Position numbers and translations under genes: made by a program. Below, piece by piece: positions 24,501-34,303 of a stretch of DNA of 64,000 nucleotides. Origin of the DNA: Ancylobacter pratisalsi (GTDB taxonomy: Bacteria > Pseudomonadota > Alphaproteobacteria > Rhizobiales > Xanthobacteraceae); the NCBI RefSeq assembly GCF_010669125.1, contig NZ_CP048630.1:3964001-4028000 (forward strand), read 5' to 3'. The notes under the pieces are model-generated. The model saw nothing but the letters and a program-made list of their open reading frames with translations, made no database searches and had not been told where the DNA came from. Every line of letters starts with the position of its first letter. Within the stretch, counting starts at the first letter, position 1.

Positions 24501-27500
24501 GCGAGCCGCTCCCCCAAAGTGTCGCGTCGGCTGGTGCTCGGAAATTCCGACGCGCGTGACTTGCGGCTGATCGCTCGGCGTACCTGGAGGTATTTTGAGA
24601 CCTTCGTGACGCCGGACGACAACATGCTGCCGCCGGACAATTTCCAGGAGGTGCCGAAGCCGGTCATCGCCCATCGGACGTCACCGACGAATATCGGCCT
24701 TTATCTACTCGCTGCCGTCGCCGCCCGTGACTTTGGCTGGGCCGGCACCATCGAGACTATCGAGCGGCTGGAAGCGACGTTCGGGACGCTGAAGAAGTTG
24801 CCGCGCTTCCGCGGGCACTTTTTCAACTGGTATGAAACCCGTCACCTTGCGGCACTGCCGCCGGACTATGTCTCATCGGTCGACAGCGGTAATTTCGCCG
24901 GCCACCTCATCGCGCTGGCCAATGCCTGCGAAGAATGGACGGACGCACCAGTCGCCGAGAATGCGCGCTCAGGGATTGCCGATGTGCTCGCGTTGGCGCG
25001 AGCGGCAATCGCTGCCTTGCCGACAGCCGGGAGCCTGCAGGGGCGAGCGTTGACCGAGGCCCTGGACGAAATCGACGCCCAGCTTAACGGCGTGCAGGCC
25101 TTCGAGGCCGTAGCTCCGATTCTGAAACGGCTGGCGGACAGGGCCGCGCGTATCGCGCAGGAGATGTTCCCCGCGACCGGCAACAAGAGCTTCGCGGACT
25201 TCGCGTACTGGATCGACGCGCTTGGCAAAGCGGTTGGCGAGCATGAACGCGACCGACGGCACCTCTTGCAGAGCGATGCAGCGACAAGAACTCGCCTGAC
25301 CGTGCTCGCCGACACGGCGCGGACCATGGCGATGGAGATGGATTTCGCTTTCCTGCTCGATCCCGAGCGGAAACTGCTGTCGATCGGCTATTCGCTCGCC
25401 GAGAACGGTCTCGATCCAAGTTGCTACGACCTTCTGGCCTCCGAAGCACGGCTGGCCAGCCTGTTTGCCATCGCAAAGGGCGATGTCCCCAGCCGCCATT
25501 GGTTCCGGCTCGGTCGGTTGGCGACCCCGCTGGGCAATGGTTCCGCACTGATTTCGTGGTCCGGATCCATGTTCGAGTACCTCATGCCGTCGCTGGTGAT
25601 GCGGGCGCCAGCGGGGAGCGTACTCGAACAGACCAACCGCCTCGTGGTTCAGCGGCAGCAATCCTATGGGCGGTCGCTTGGCATTCCGTGGGGCATGTCC
25701 GAATCCGCCTATAATGCGCGCGATATCGAGTTCACCTATCAGTATGCCAATTTCGGTGTGCCGGGGCTCGGCCTGAAGCGCGGTCTGTCGGAGAACGTCG
25801 TGGTCGCTCCCTATGCCACCGGGCTCGCCAGCATGGTGGATCCCGAGCACGCACGGGAAAACTATGCCCGGCTCGCGGGATTGGGCGCGCAGGGCATCTA
25901 TGGCTTCTATGAGGCCCTGGATTTCACGCGGTCACGGCTGCCGGAAGGTGAGGAGGTGGCCATTGTCCGCAGCTTCATGGCGCACCACCAGGGCATGACC
26001 ATCGTTGCGATCGCCAACACGCTTCTGGGTGGCGAGATGCGGGCCAGATTCCATCGTGAACCGATGATCCGCGCCAGCGAGCTTCTGCTGCAGGAACGCT
26101 CGCCGCGCGACGTTGTTGTGGCCCGTCCCCGCGCCGAAGAGGTTCGGGCCGCCGCTGCCGATGCCCGAAGCGAGAGCGTGACGGTGCGCCGCCTGACCAC
26201 GCCTGCCGACGGCGCGCCGGTGACGCATCTGCTCTCCAATGGCAGCTACGCCGTCATGATGACGGCGGATGGTGGCGGCTACAGCCGTTGGCGAGATATC
26301 GCGGTGACCCGCTGGCGCGAGGACGCCACATGTGACGACTGGGGCTCCTTCATTTTCCTTCGGGACATGAAGAGCGGCAACGTCTGGTCCGCCACGACAC
26401 GGCCGATGGCGGGCGAAACGGGCGAAAGTAACGTTGTATTCGGCGAGGACCATGCCGAGTTCATCCGTCACGATGCCGGCCTGACGACGACGATGGATGT
26501 CATCGTTTCCGGCGAACACAATGGCGAGGTGCGCCGCGTTTCGCTGACCAATACCGGACGGCGAAGCCGCGAGGTCGAACTGACCTCGTATGCGGAGCTG
26601 GTTCTCGCGACCCCGGCCACCGACAATGCTCACCCGGCCTTTGCCAAAATGTTCGTCGAGACGGAGCATCTGCCGGAATTCGGCGCCCTCGTCGCCACAC
26701 GGCGACTGCGCACGCCGGGTGAGACGCAGATATGGGCCGCGCATTTCGCGGTGGTGGAGGGCGAGGTCGCTTCCGATCCGCAGTACGAGACCGCCCGAGC
26801 CAATTTCATTGGACGCGGGCGCCGCATCAATGCCGCCGAAGCGATGTCGGATGGTTGTCCGCTGTCGAACACCGTCGGCCGGGTGCTGGACCCGGTCTTC
26901 TCGCTACGCCAGAGCGTACGTATCGCCCCCGGCAAGATTGCGCGTGTCGCCTTCTGGACCGTGGTGGCGTCGACGCGGGAGGAGCTTCTCGATCTGATCG
27001 ACACGCATCATGATCGCAGTGCATTCGACCGTGCGCGGACACTGGCCTGGACCCAGGCCCAGGTTCAGCTCCGCCATATCGATGTGGACATGGGTGAGGC
27101 TGCCGACTTCCAGTGGCTTGCCGCGCCATTGCTCTATGCCGACCGGCGTTTCAGGTCGGCATCGGAGACCATCATTCGCGGAGCCGGCCCGCAACAGGGG
27201 CTCTGGCAGCACGCGATCTCCGGTGATCTGCCGATCGTGCTCCTGCGAATCGACGATATCGAGGACATTGCCCAGGTTCGCCAGTTGCTGCGCGCGCGTG
27301 AATATTGGCGAATGAAGCGGCTCGCCGTCGACCTCGTCATCATCAATGAGCGCGCCTCCTCTTATGTGCAGGACCTTCAGATCGCCATAGAGACGGCCGT
27401 GCGCACCAACGCGTCTCATCCGCTCGTCGGCGACGAACAGGCCAAGGGCTCGATCCACGTGCTTCGTGCCGACCTCATGAGTGTGGAGTCGCGCGCACTG

Positions 27501-30065
27501 CTGCAGTCTGTCGCTCGTGTCGTGCTTGTGGCGCGGCGTGGAACCATCGCCGATCAGCTCGCTCGCGTGCGCCGAACGTCGGCTGCTCCCTCCGTTCGTC
27601 CGCGTGTCCGGCTGCTGCCCGCGATGCAGAATCCGACGCCGTGGCGCCAGCCACTGAGTCTCGAGTTCTTCAATGGCCTTGGAGGCTTCGATAAGGATGG
27701 GCGTGAGTACGTGACCATCCTGGAGCGGGGGGCCACGACACCCGCTCCCTGGATCAACGTTGTTGCCAATGCCGGCTTCGGATTCCAGGTGTCCGCGGAG
27801 GGCGGCGGTTACAGCTGGGCCCAGAATAGCCGGGAAAACCAGCTCACCCAATGGTCGAACGACGCGGTCGTGGATCCCGTGGGCGAGGCGATCTATGTGC
27901 GCGACGAAGTGAGTGGGGATCTTTGGTGCCCGACCGCGCTCCCCATCCGCGACAAGGGGGTTTATGTCGCGCGACATGGCTTCGGCTATAGCCGTTTTGA
28001 GCATGAGGCGAACGGTGTGGCGCTCGACCTGCTGCAGTTCGTGCCGCTGGACGATCCCATCAAGATTTCCCGGTTGACGTTGACCAACCGCTCGGGGCGG
28101 CCGCGACGGCTTTCCATCACGGCCTACACAGAATGGGTGCTCGGTGCCCTGCGTGGTGTCTCCGCTCCGTTCATCACGACAGAAATTGACGAACAGAACG
28201 GGGCGATGCTGGCGCGCAACCGCTGGAATGCGACCTACGGCTCCCGCGTCGCCTTCGCCGATCTCGCTGGGCGGCAGACGGCCTGGACCGCTGACCGTGC
28301 GGAATTCCTCGGCCGCGACGGCGGCCTCATCTCACCGCTCGGTCTCGTGGGCACGGTGCCACTTTCGGGCACGACCGGCGCGGGACTTGATCCGTGTGCC
28401 GCGCTGCAGACGGTGGTCGAACTCGGCATAGACGAGACGGTGGAGGTGGTGGCGTTCCTTGGCCAATGCGGGTCAGCGGATGAAACACGGGCACTGATTT
28501 CACGCTATCGCCAGGCCGACCTCGACGCCGTTCTCGCAACGGTGACGGCTCACTGGAGGGAGGTGCTCGGCACCGTTCAAGTGAAGACGCCGGACCGGGC
28601 GATGGACATCATGCTCAACGGCTGGCTGCTCTACCAGACGCTTGCCTGCCGCATCACTGCGCGTTCGGCCTTCTACCAGGCCAGCGGCGCGTACGGGTTC
28701 CGTGACCAATTGCAGGACGGCATGGCCCTGACACTGGCGCTGCCGGCGGAGGCCCGCAGCCATATCCTGCGCGCCGCCGGGCGGCAGTTCGTCGAGGGCG
28801 ACGTCCAGCATTGGTGGCTGCCCCAATCGGGCCAAGGTGTACGCACACGCATATCCGACGATCACGTGTGGCTTGCCTTCGCGGCAGCGACCTATGTCGA
28901 CAGCACAGGCGATGCCACCATTCTCGACCAGAGTGTGCCCTATCTCGACGGGCCGAAATTGCGGCCGGAAGAGCATGAGCATTTCTTCCAACCCATGCCA
29001 GCGGAGACGTCAGATACGCTCTTCGAGCATTGCGCCCGCGGTCTCGATCATGCCGTCACGCTTACCGGCCCTCTCGGCCTGCCATTGATGGGCACCGGCG
29101 ACTGGAATGACGGCATGAATCGCGTCGGTGAAGGTGGCAAGGGCGAGAGTGTCTGGCTCGGATGGCTGCTGATCCGCACCATTGAGCTGTTCGCACCGAT
29201 GGCCGAAAGCCGTGATCCCGAACGCGCGCGGCTGTGGCGCCGGCATGCGGCATCCGTCCGGCGGGCGCTGGAGCGCTCGGCCTGGGACGGGGACTGGTAT
29301 CGCCGGGCCACCTTCGACGATGGGACCTGGCTTGGTTCGAAAGACAGCGGAGAGTGCCGGATCGACTCAATCGCGCAGTCCTGGGCGGTCTTGTCTGGCG
29401 CCGCCGATTCCCTGCGCGCCACGACGGCCATGGCCTCCCTCGAGCGCCATCTGGTTCTTACCGACGATAAGCTCGCTCTCCTGTTCACCCCTCCATTCGA
29501 CCAGACGCCGCTGGATCCGGGTTACATCAAGGGTTATCCGCCCGGCTTGCGGGAAAATGGCGGTCAGTACAGTCATGCGGCCATGTGGGCGGTCCTCGCC
29601 TTTGCCAGGCTCGGCGCGGGCGACAGGGCTCACAACCTCTTCACACTTCTCAACCCGATCAACCACGCCCGCACGGCCCAAGACGCCCAGCGCTATAAGG
29701 TCGAGCCCTATGTGGTTGCCGCCGACATCTACTCCGTCGCCCCGCATGTCGGGCGCGGTGGCTGGACCTGGTACACCGGCTCAGCGGCCTGGATGCATCG
29801 GGCCGGCATTGAGGGCATCCTGGGCCTACGCCGGGAAGACGGCGTCCTCGTCATCGCGCCCTGCCTGCCTGTCGCATGGCCAGGATTCACGGCGACGGTG
29901 AGGATCGACTCCGCGGACTATAAGATCGACGTTCGCTCCCTCGACAAGGCCGACGAGGAGGGCAAACCTTATGCGGTGCTGGACGGTGTGCGCGTGCCGT
30001 CGCCCGATCGGTCCGTGAGAATACCGATTGATGGCGGGACCCATGACTTGGTGATGTTCATATGA
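21513..30065 (+). CDS. ndvB: Cyclic beta-1,2-glucan synthase (NdvB/ChvB type)
   Basis: Giant inner-membrane enzyme, 2850 residues, making cyclic beta-1,2-glucans for the periplasm (osmoadaptation and host interaction). Order: N-terminal cytoplasmic part; helices at about 419-480; GT84 glycosyltransferase domain from about 500 with LDADTRLPRD (about 641) and the QHRWMRGDW motif (about 789); more helices near 830-875 and 957-995; a glycoamylase-like domain at about 1030-1530; two beta-sandwich carbohydrate-binding repeats (about 1563 and 2051); and a GH94 phosphorylase-like catalytic domain with GTGDWNDGMNRVG (about 2528) that sets chain length. The start at 21513 has GGAAGG five bases upstream; the extra frame from 21246 is rejected. 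Full length for the family, so probably functional. Confidence 0.95.
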   Translation: MNPIADLRRCYETQLSTWRGRPWRGSVWDDTSPIREELFGAERLEQHARSLARAQSITLPPPSVPSLHARLRSNASVLLTAYRATAGDAEAHRTVVPAAEWLLDNYHLIEEQIREIRDDLPPGYYRQLPKLADGPFAGYPRVLGLAWAYVAHTDSHFDPEMLRRFIAAYQQVQPLTIGELWAVAITLRIVLIENLRRLADQITAGRQARREADLLADQLRASGEARTALDADILIRSPEPLSAAFAAQLVKRLRDQDPRTTPALGWLETRLAAQGSSVEGVVQHAQQRLGASNVSVRNVITSMRLISDIDWAELFESVSLVDERLGAGSAFATMDFPTRDLYRNAIEQLARASSESELGIANLALEAVAAAQSAQSQQGSSDPACDPGYYLIGYGRNAFERTVNFRPPVRLRLSRLSIRLGIGGYVGTILAVTCVLVGLALYALSSSGLSLGWLVTLALVGFIPASEVATAMVNRAVALLFGATSLPGLELAGGVPPSLRTLVAVPTLLTNEADLREQVERLEVHFLSGAGGDLTFALLSDGVDADGEVMIGDAPLLECASQAIEQLNLRHGPGPGGDRFLLLHRRRRFNPAEGKWMGWERKRGKLHELNRLLRGADDTSFMTVAGHAPRVPADVRYVITLDADTRLPRDAALRLIGKMAHPLNRPMFSPAEQRVVGGYGILQPRVTPSLPIGREGSFYQRVISGGGGMDPYAAAVSDVYQDLFGEGSYTGKGIYEVDAFEASLAGRIPENTLLSHDLFEGVFARAGLASDVEVVEEFPSRYDVVAKRQHRWMRGDWQLLPWIFGHGTGPRALTPVGRGKMLDNLRRSTHAPLTLSAMCLCWLFPMPAALIGTLLTLGTIAVPAFLPIVFRLIPRRPDVRMRSHLAGLMDDVNLAAAQTWLALVFLPDQAWRAADAGVRTLVRVLVTRRHLLEWTTSATSSAGPQLDLLGFYRQMACSSVLTLVLAAGALALAPSSWPLVLPFTLLWSSAPLIARWASRSPKVSRRLVLGNSDARDLRLIARRTWRYFETFVTPDDNMLPPDNFQEVPKPVIAHRTSPTNIGLYLLAAVAARDFGWAGTIETIERLEATFGTLKKLPRFRGHFFNWYETRHLAALPPDYVSSVDSGNFAGHLIALANACEEWTDAPVAENARSGIADVLALARAAIAALPTAGSLQGRALTEALDEIDAQLNGVQAFEAVAPILKRLADRAARIAQEMFPATGNKSFADFAYWIDALGKAVGEHERDRRHLLQSDAATRTRLTVLADTARTMAMEMDFAFLLDPERKLLSIGYSLAENGLDPSCYDLLASEARLASLFAIAKGDVPSRHWFRLGRLATPLGNGSALISWSGSMFEYLMPSLVMRAPAGSVLEQTNRLVVQRQQSYGRSLGIPWGMSESAYNARDIEFTYQYANFGVPGLGLKRGLSENVVVAPYATGLASMVDPEHARENYARLAGLGAQGIYGFYEALDFTRSRLPEGEEVAIVRSFMAHHQGMTIVAIANTLLGGEMRARFHREPMIRASELLLQERSPRDVVVARPRAEEVRAAAADARSESVTVRRLTTPADGAPVTHLLSNGSYAVMMTADGGGYSRWRDIAVTRWREDATCDDWGSFIFLRDMKSGNVWSATTRPMAGETGESNVVFGEDHAEFIRHDAGLTTTMDVIVSGEHNGEVRRVSLTNTGRRSREVELTSYAELVLATPATDNAHPAFAKMFVETEHLPEFGALVATRRLRTPGETQIWAAHFAVVEGEVASDPQYETARANFIGRGRRINAAEAMSDGCPLSNTVGRVLDPVFSLRQSVRIAPGKIARVAFWTVVASTREELLDLIDTHHDRSAFDRARTLAWTQAQVQLRHIDVDMGEAADFQWLAAPLLYADRRFRSASETIIRGAGPQQGLWQHAISGDLPIVLLRIDDIEDIAQVRQLLRAREYWRMKRLAVDLVIINERASSYVQDLQIAIETAVRTNASHPLVGDEQAKGSIHVLRADLMSVESRALLQSVARVVLVARRGTIADQLARVRRTSAAPSVRPRVRLLPAMQNPTPWRQPLSLEFFNGLGGFDKDGREYVTILERGATTPAPWINVVANAGFGFQVSAEGGGYSWAQNSRENQLTQWSNDAVVDPVGEAIYVRDEVSGDLWCPTALPIRDKGVYVARHGFGYSRFEHEANGVALDLLQFVPLDDPIKISRLTLTNRSGRPRRLSITAYTEWVLGALRGVSAPFITTEIDEQNGAMLARNRWNATYGSRVAFADLAGRQTAWTADRAEFLGRDGGLISPLGLVGTVPLSGTTGAGLDPCAALQTVVELGIDETVEVVAFLGQCGSADETRALISRYRQADLDAVLATVTAHWREVLGTVQVKTPDRAMDIMLNGWLLYQTLACRITARSAFYQASGAYGFRDQLQDGMALTLALPAEARSHILRAAGRQFVEGDVQHWWLPQSGQGVRTRISDDHVWLAFAAATYVDSTGDATILDQSVPYLDGPKLRPEEHEHFFQPMPAETSDTLFEHCARGLDHAVTLTGPLGLPLMGTGDWNDGMNRVGEGGKGESVWLGWLLIRTIELFAPMAESRDPERARLWRRHAASVRRALERSAWDGDWYRRATFDDGTWLGSKDSGECRIDSIAQSWAVLSGAADSLRATTAMASLERHLVLTDDKLALLFTPPFDQTPLDPGYIKGYPPGLRENGGQYSHAAMWAVLAFARLGAGDRAHNLFTLLNPINHARTAQDAQRYKVEPYVVAADIYSVAPHVGRGGWTWYTGSAAWMHRAGIEGILGLRREDGVLVIAPCLPVAWPGFTATVRIDSADYKIDVRSLDKADEEGKPYAVLDGVRVPSPDRSVRIPIDGGTHDLVMFI

Positions 30066-30214
30066 CCAGCGGCGCGCGCGGCCCGGAGCCGCGAAATGGC
30101 TCTGAAGTCGCATGCCGCCGATGCCTGGCAATCTGGGTATCCGAGGCCCGGCGCCTGACACAACGTGAAGCCGATCGCGCCCCACCACCGCGAGTTCTCG
30201 CGAAGACATACATG

Positions 30215-30250
30215 GAACATATTGCGAACATCGAACAAAACAGGTACATA
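30215..30250 (+). promoter_or_regulatory. SOS (LexA) box and promoter of recA
   Basis: GAAC-N7-GAAC (30215-30229) is the alphaproteobacterial LexA operator pattern (GTTC-N7-GTTC read from the other strand). TTGCGA (30223-30228), 16 nt, TACATA (30245-30250) is a plausible promoter, with the operator over the -35. LexA repression of recA is known for this class of bacteria. Confidence 0.8.
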
Positions 30251-30308
30251 TTCGCCAAATGCCGACGAACCTATCTCCCACCCCTTGCGCGCGAACCGGA
30301 GCCCGGCA

Positions 30309-31400
30309 ATGACTCAATCGACTTTGCGACTCGTCGAAGGATCTTCCATGGACAAGGCCAAGGCGCTCGACGCCGCGCTTACCCAGATTGAGCGCCATTT
30401 CGGCAAGGGCTCCATCATGCGGCTCGGTAAGAACGATCGCATAATGGAGATAGAAACCGTATCGACCGGTTCGATCGGGCTGGATATTGCGCTCGGCATC
30501 GGCGGGTTGCCGCGCGGGCGTGTCGTCGAGATCTTCGGCCCGGAATCTTCCGGCAAGACCACGCTTGCGCTGCACACCATCGCCGAAGCGCAGAAGAAGG
30601 GTGGGGTTTGCGCCTTCATCGACGCCGAGCACGCGCTGGACCCGATCTATGCCCGCAAGCTGGGTGTCGATCTGGACAACCTTCTGATTTCGCAGCCCGA
30701 TGCCGGTGAGCAGGCTCTCGAGATTGCGGATACGCTGGTGCGTTCGGGTGCCGTCGATGTGCTGGTGGTGGATTCGGTGGCTGCGCTGACCCCGCGCGCC
30801 GAACTTGATGGCGAGATGGGCGACAGTCAGCCCGGCATGCAGGCGCGGCTGATGAGCCAGGCTTTGCGCAAGCTCACCGCCTCGATCAACCGTTCCCATA
30901 CGATGGTGATATTCATCAACCAGATCCGCATGAAGATCGGTGTGATGTATGGCAGTCCTGAGACGACGACGGGTGGCAATGCGTTGAAGTTCTACGCCTC
31001 TGTGCGTCTTGATATTCGCCGTATCGGAGCGATCAAGGATCGCGACGAGGTGGTCGGCAACCAGACGCGCGTCAAGGTGGTGAAGAACAAGCTGGCGCCG
31101 CCCTTCAAGCAGGTCGAATTCGACATCATGTATGGCGAAGGCGTTTCGAAGATGGGTGAACTGATCGATCTCGGCATCAAGGCCGGGGTGGTCGAAAAAT
31201 CGGGCGCCTGGTTCTCGCATGACAGTCAGCGGCTCGGTCAGGGGCGTGAGAACGCGAAGTCGTTCCTGCGCCAGCATCCGGATGTCGCCGGGCGTATCGA
31301 GGCTACGATCCGGCAGAATGCCGGCCTGATCGCGGAGCAGATTCTTGCTGGCGAGAAGGAAGAAGATGACGACGCTGGGGATGGCGACGGCGAGGCGTGA
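30309..31400 (+). CDS. recA: Recombinase RecA
   Basis: DNA strand-exchange ATPase and LexA co-protease, 363 residues. Walker [10 protein letters not shown], Walker [19 protein letters not shown], and the L2 region [19 protein letters not shown] are all standard. The acidic C-terminal tail [15 protein letters not shown] is typical. I chose the ATG at 30309 ([16 protein letters not shown]) since GGAG is seven bases upstream and rhizobial RecA proteins begin alike; a second ATG at 30348 is possible. A LexA box lies about 80 bp upstream. alaS follows, an arrangement also seen in other Hyphomicrobiales. Confidence 0.98.
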   Translation: MTQSTLRLVEGSSMDKAKALDAALTQIERHFGKGSIMRLGKNDRIMEIETVSTGSIGLDIALGIGGLPRGRVVEIFGPESSGKTTLALHTIAEAQKKGGVCAFIDAEHALDPIYARKLGVDLDNLLISQPDAGEQALEIADTLVRSGAVDVLVVDSVAALTPRAELDGEMGDSQPGMQARLMSQALRKLTASINRSHTMVIFINQIRMKIGVMYGSPETTTGGNALKFYASVRLDIRRIGAIKDRDEVVGNQTRVKVVKNKLAPPFKQVEFDIMYGEGVSKMGELIDLGIKAGVVEKSGAWFSHDSQRLGQGRENAKSFLRQHPDVAGRIEATIRQNAGLIAEQILAGEKEEDDDAGDGDGEA

Positions 31401-31617
31401 CCCGTTCTGGCGCGCGCCTTGTTTTGTCGTGATTTTTCCACGCCTGCCCGGCGCAGCGTGGCTTGTGCATTCGCGGTAATCCGTCGTCATTGAGCAGCGG
31501 CCATGTGCCTTTCTGGACAAGGTCTTGGCTCGTCGTTAGAACCTTCCACTCGCGCCCAGCGGCGCGAGCCGGCGTCCTTTCGGTGCCGGTTGTGTAGATT
31601 GCGACGGACCGGATTCA

Positions 31618-34269
31618 ATGAGCGGTGTTAACGAGATACGTTCGACCTTCCTCGACTATTTCGCGAAGAACGGTCATCAAGTGGTCGAGTCATCGCCGCT
31701 CGTGCCGCGCAACGATCCGACATTGATGTTCACCAATGCCGGGATGGTTCAGTTCAAGAACGTCTTCACGGGTATTGAGAAGCGGCCTTATTCACGCGCG
31801 GCAACGTCCCAGAAGTGCGTGCGAGCGGGTGGCAAGCACAATGATCTCGACAATGTTGGCTACACGGCCCGTCATCATACATTTTTCGAGATGCTCGGAA
31901 ATTTCTCCTTTGGCGATTATTTCAAGGAGAATGCAATCGAGTTTGCTTGGAATCTGATCACGCGCGAGTTCGAGCTTCCGGTCGAGAAGCTTCTCGTTAC
32001 GGTCTATTCCGAGGATGATGAGGCTTTTTCGCTGTGGAAGCGCATTGCGGGCCTGTCGGATTCGAAGATTATTCGTATCCCGACGTCGGATAATTTTTGG
32101 CAAATGGGAGATACGGGCCCGTGCGGTCCGTGTTCTGAGATATTTTATGATCATGGCTCGCATATTGCTGGCGGACCTCCAGGCTCGCCTGATGCGGATG
32201 GCGACCGGTTCATCGAAATCTGGAATCTCGTTTTCATGCAGTTCGAGCAACTGCCGGGCGGCGAGAGGGTAAATCTTCCGAGGCCTTCGATCGATACCGG
32301 CATGGGCTTGGAGCGCATCTCAGCTGTGCTTCAAGGCACGCATGACAATTATGAGATCGACCTCATGCGCGCGCTCACTGGCGCGGTTGAGGAGATGACC
32401 AATATTCCTGCCGATGGTCCGCAGAAGGCGAGCCATCGCGTCATTGCCGATCATCTGCGTGCCGCTACATTCCTGGTTGCGGACGGCGTGCTTCCCTCGA
32501 ATGAGGGGCGCGGCTATGTGCTGCGTCGCATCATGCGCCGTGCCATGCGCCATGCACAGCTGCTGGGTGCTCAGGACCCGCTGATGCATCGTCTCGTTTC
32601 GGTTCTCGTTCGCGAAATGGGCAGAGCCTATCCCGAGATTGTTCGGGCTGAATCTCTGGTCACGGAAACGCTTCGGCTTGAGGAAACACGTTTCCGCAAG
32701 ACGCTCGAGCGCGGATTGTCGATTTTGGAGACGGAGAGCCAGGGGCTCGGGTTCGGCGCGAAGTTTTCCGGCGAAACGGCGTTTAAGCTCTACGACACCT
32801 ATGGTTTTCCGCTCGACCTCACTGAAGACGCGCTGCGTGCGCGTGGCGTCAGCGTGGATGTTGCCGCCTTTGACACAGCGATGGAGCGCCAGAAGGCAGA
32901 GGCGCGCGCCTCCTGGTCTGGGTCCGGCGAAGCCACGACCGATACCGTGTGGTTCGCGGTGCGCGAGGAGGTCGGTTCGACCGAATTCCTTGGATACGAG
33001 ACGGAAGTTGCTGAAGGTGCGGTAACGGCGCTCGTTTCGCAGGGCCGTCAGGTCAAGGAAATCTCCGCGGGTGCGCAGGGCGGCGTTGTGCTCAATCAGA
33101 CGCCGTTCTATGCGGAGTCTGGTGGCCAGGTTGGCGATACCGGCCAGATGATCGGAGAGGACGGTCTGGTTGTTCGCGTGCTGGGCACGCAGAAGAAGCT
33201 GGGTGACGTTTTCGTTCACGACGTCGAGGTCACTGCGGGCACTCTCACCGTTGGTACAGCTGTTGCCCTTTCAGTCGATGGTGATCGGCGCCGTGCCATC
33301 CGAGCCAACCACTCCGCGACGCATTTGCTGCATGAGGCGCTGCGCCGTGTGCTGGGAGACCATGTGGCGCAGAAGGGATCGCTCGTCGCGCCGGATCGCC
33401 TGCGTTTCGATTTCAGCCATCCGAAGCCGGTTGATGAGGCCGAATTGGCAAAGGTGGAGGACGTGGCCAACCGCATCGTGCTCCGTAATGAGCCGGTGGT
33501 GACACGTTTGATGGCGGTCGACGACGCCATAGAGTCCGGTGCAAGGGCGTTGTTTGGCGAGAAATATGGCGATGAAGTTCGCGTCGTCTCCATGGGTACG
33601 GATCCGGGAGATGGAACGGCTTACTCAATCGAGCTTTGCGGCGGCACGCATGTGTCGCGCACCGGAGATATCGGGATTATCAGCGTCGTCGCGGAAGGCG
33701 CGGTTGGCTCAGGTGTGCGGCGCATCGAGGCGATTTCCGGTGACGCCGCCCGTCACCACCTCAACGGGGAGAGCCGTGCACTGCGTAGCGCTGCCGCCTT
33801 GCTCAAGGCTCCACTTGGTGAAGTGGAGGCGCGTGTCGCTCAGCTTGTCGATGAGCGCCGCAAGCTTGAGCGTGAGCTCGGCGAGGCCCGCCGCAAACTT
33901 GCCATGGGTGGCGGTGATGCCGTTGGCGAGGAGGCACGGACGGTCGGTTCGGTGAAGCTGTTGGCGCGGCAGGTTTCGGGCATCGATCTGAAGGATCTGA
34001 AGAGCCTGGTCGACGAGGGCAAGAAGCGGCTCGGGTCCGGCGTGGTGGCGATCATCGGTGTGACAGATGAAGGTCGCGCAGGGATCGTGGTCGGCGTGAC
34101 CAGCGACCTGACGGGTACCTATGACGCGGTTGCCCTGGTGCGCCGGGGGGCCGAGGCTTTGGGCGGCAAGGGTGGCGGTGGCCGTCCGGACATGGCTCAG
34201 GCCGGTGGGCCTGACGGTGGTCGTGCAGCGGAGGCCCTGGCCGCTATTGAGAGTGCGCTGGCGGGCTGA
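31618..34269 (+). CDS. alaS: Alanine-tRNA ligase
   Basis: Charges tRNA-Ala and edits mischarged Ser and Gly. 883 residues, the normal length. The catalytic core begins [20 protein letters not shown] with class II motifs such as [13 protein letters not shown]; the editing domain carries [12 protein letters not shown] (about 565) and [11 protein letters not shown] (about 673), the zinc-binding HxxxH and CxxxH sites; the C-terminal DHHA1 part ends in [16 protein letters not shown]. The 5' third (about 31850-32250) is visibly richer in A and T and uses more T-ending codons than neighbouring genes. The ATG at 31618 is the natural N-terminus. Confidence 0.98.
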   Translation: MSGVNEIRSTFLDYFAKNGHQVVESSPLVPRNDPTLMFTNAGMVQFKNVFTGIEKRPYSRAATSQKCVRAGGKHNDLDNVGYTARHHTFFEMLGNFSFGDYFKENAIEFAWNLITREFELPVEKLLVTVYSEDDEAFSLWKRIAGLSDSKIIRIPTSDNFWQMGDTGPCGPCSEIFYDHGSHIAGGPPGSPDADGDRFIEIWNLVFMQFEQLPGGERVNLPRPSIDTGMGLERISAVLQGTHDNYEIDLMRALTGAVEEMTNIPADGPQKASHRVIADHLRAATFLVADGVLPSNEGRGYVLRRIMRRAMRHAQLLGAQDPLMHRLVSVLVREMGRAYPEIVRAESLVTETLRLEETRFRKTLERGLSILETESQGLGFGAKFSGETAFKLYDTYGFPLDLTEDALRARGVSVDVAAFDTAMERQKAEARASWSGSGEATTDTVWFAVREEVGSTEFLGYETEVAEGAVTALVSQGRQVKEISAGAQGGVVLNQTPFYAESGGQVGDTGQMIGEDGLVVRVLGTQKKLGDVFVHDVEVTAGTLTVGTAVALSVDGDRRRAIRANHSATHLLHEALRRVLGDHVAQKGSLVAPDRLRFDFSHPKPVDEAELAKVEDVANRIVLRNEPVVTRLMAVDDAIESGARALFGEKYGDEVRVVSMGTDPGDGTAYSIELCGGTHVSRTGDIGIISVVAEGAVGSGVRRIEAISGDAARHHLNGESRALRSAAALLKAPLGEVEARVAQLVDERRKLERELGEARRKLAMGGGDAVGEEARTVGSVKLLARQVSGIDLKDLKSLVDEGKKRLGSGVVAIIGVTDEGRAGIVVGVTSDLTGTYDAVALVRRGAEALGGKGGGGRPDMAQAGGPDGGRAAEALAAIESALAG

Positions 34270-34303
34270 CGTCCGCCGGAATGGGCCTGAGGGAGTGACG
34301 GGC

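Noticed and set aside
29826..31520. 564-codon minus-strand frame across recA
   Set aside because: Antisense to recA, which is certain; no family match and no promoter.
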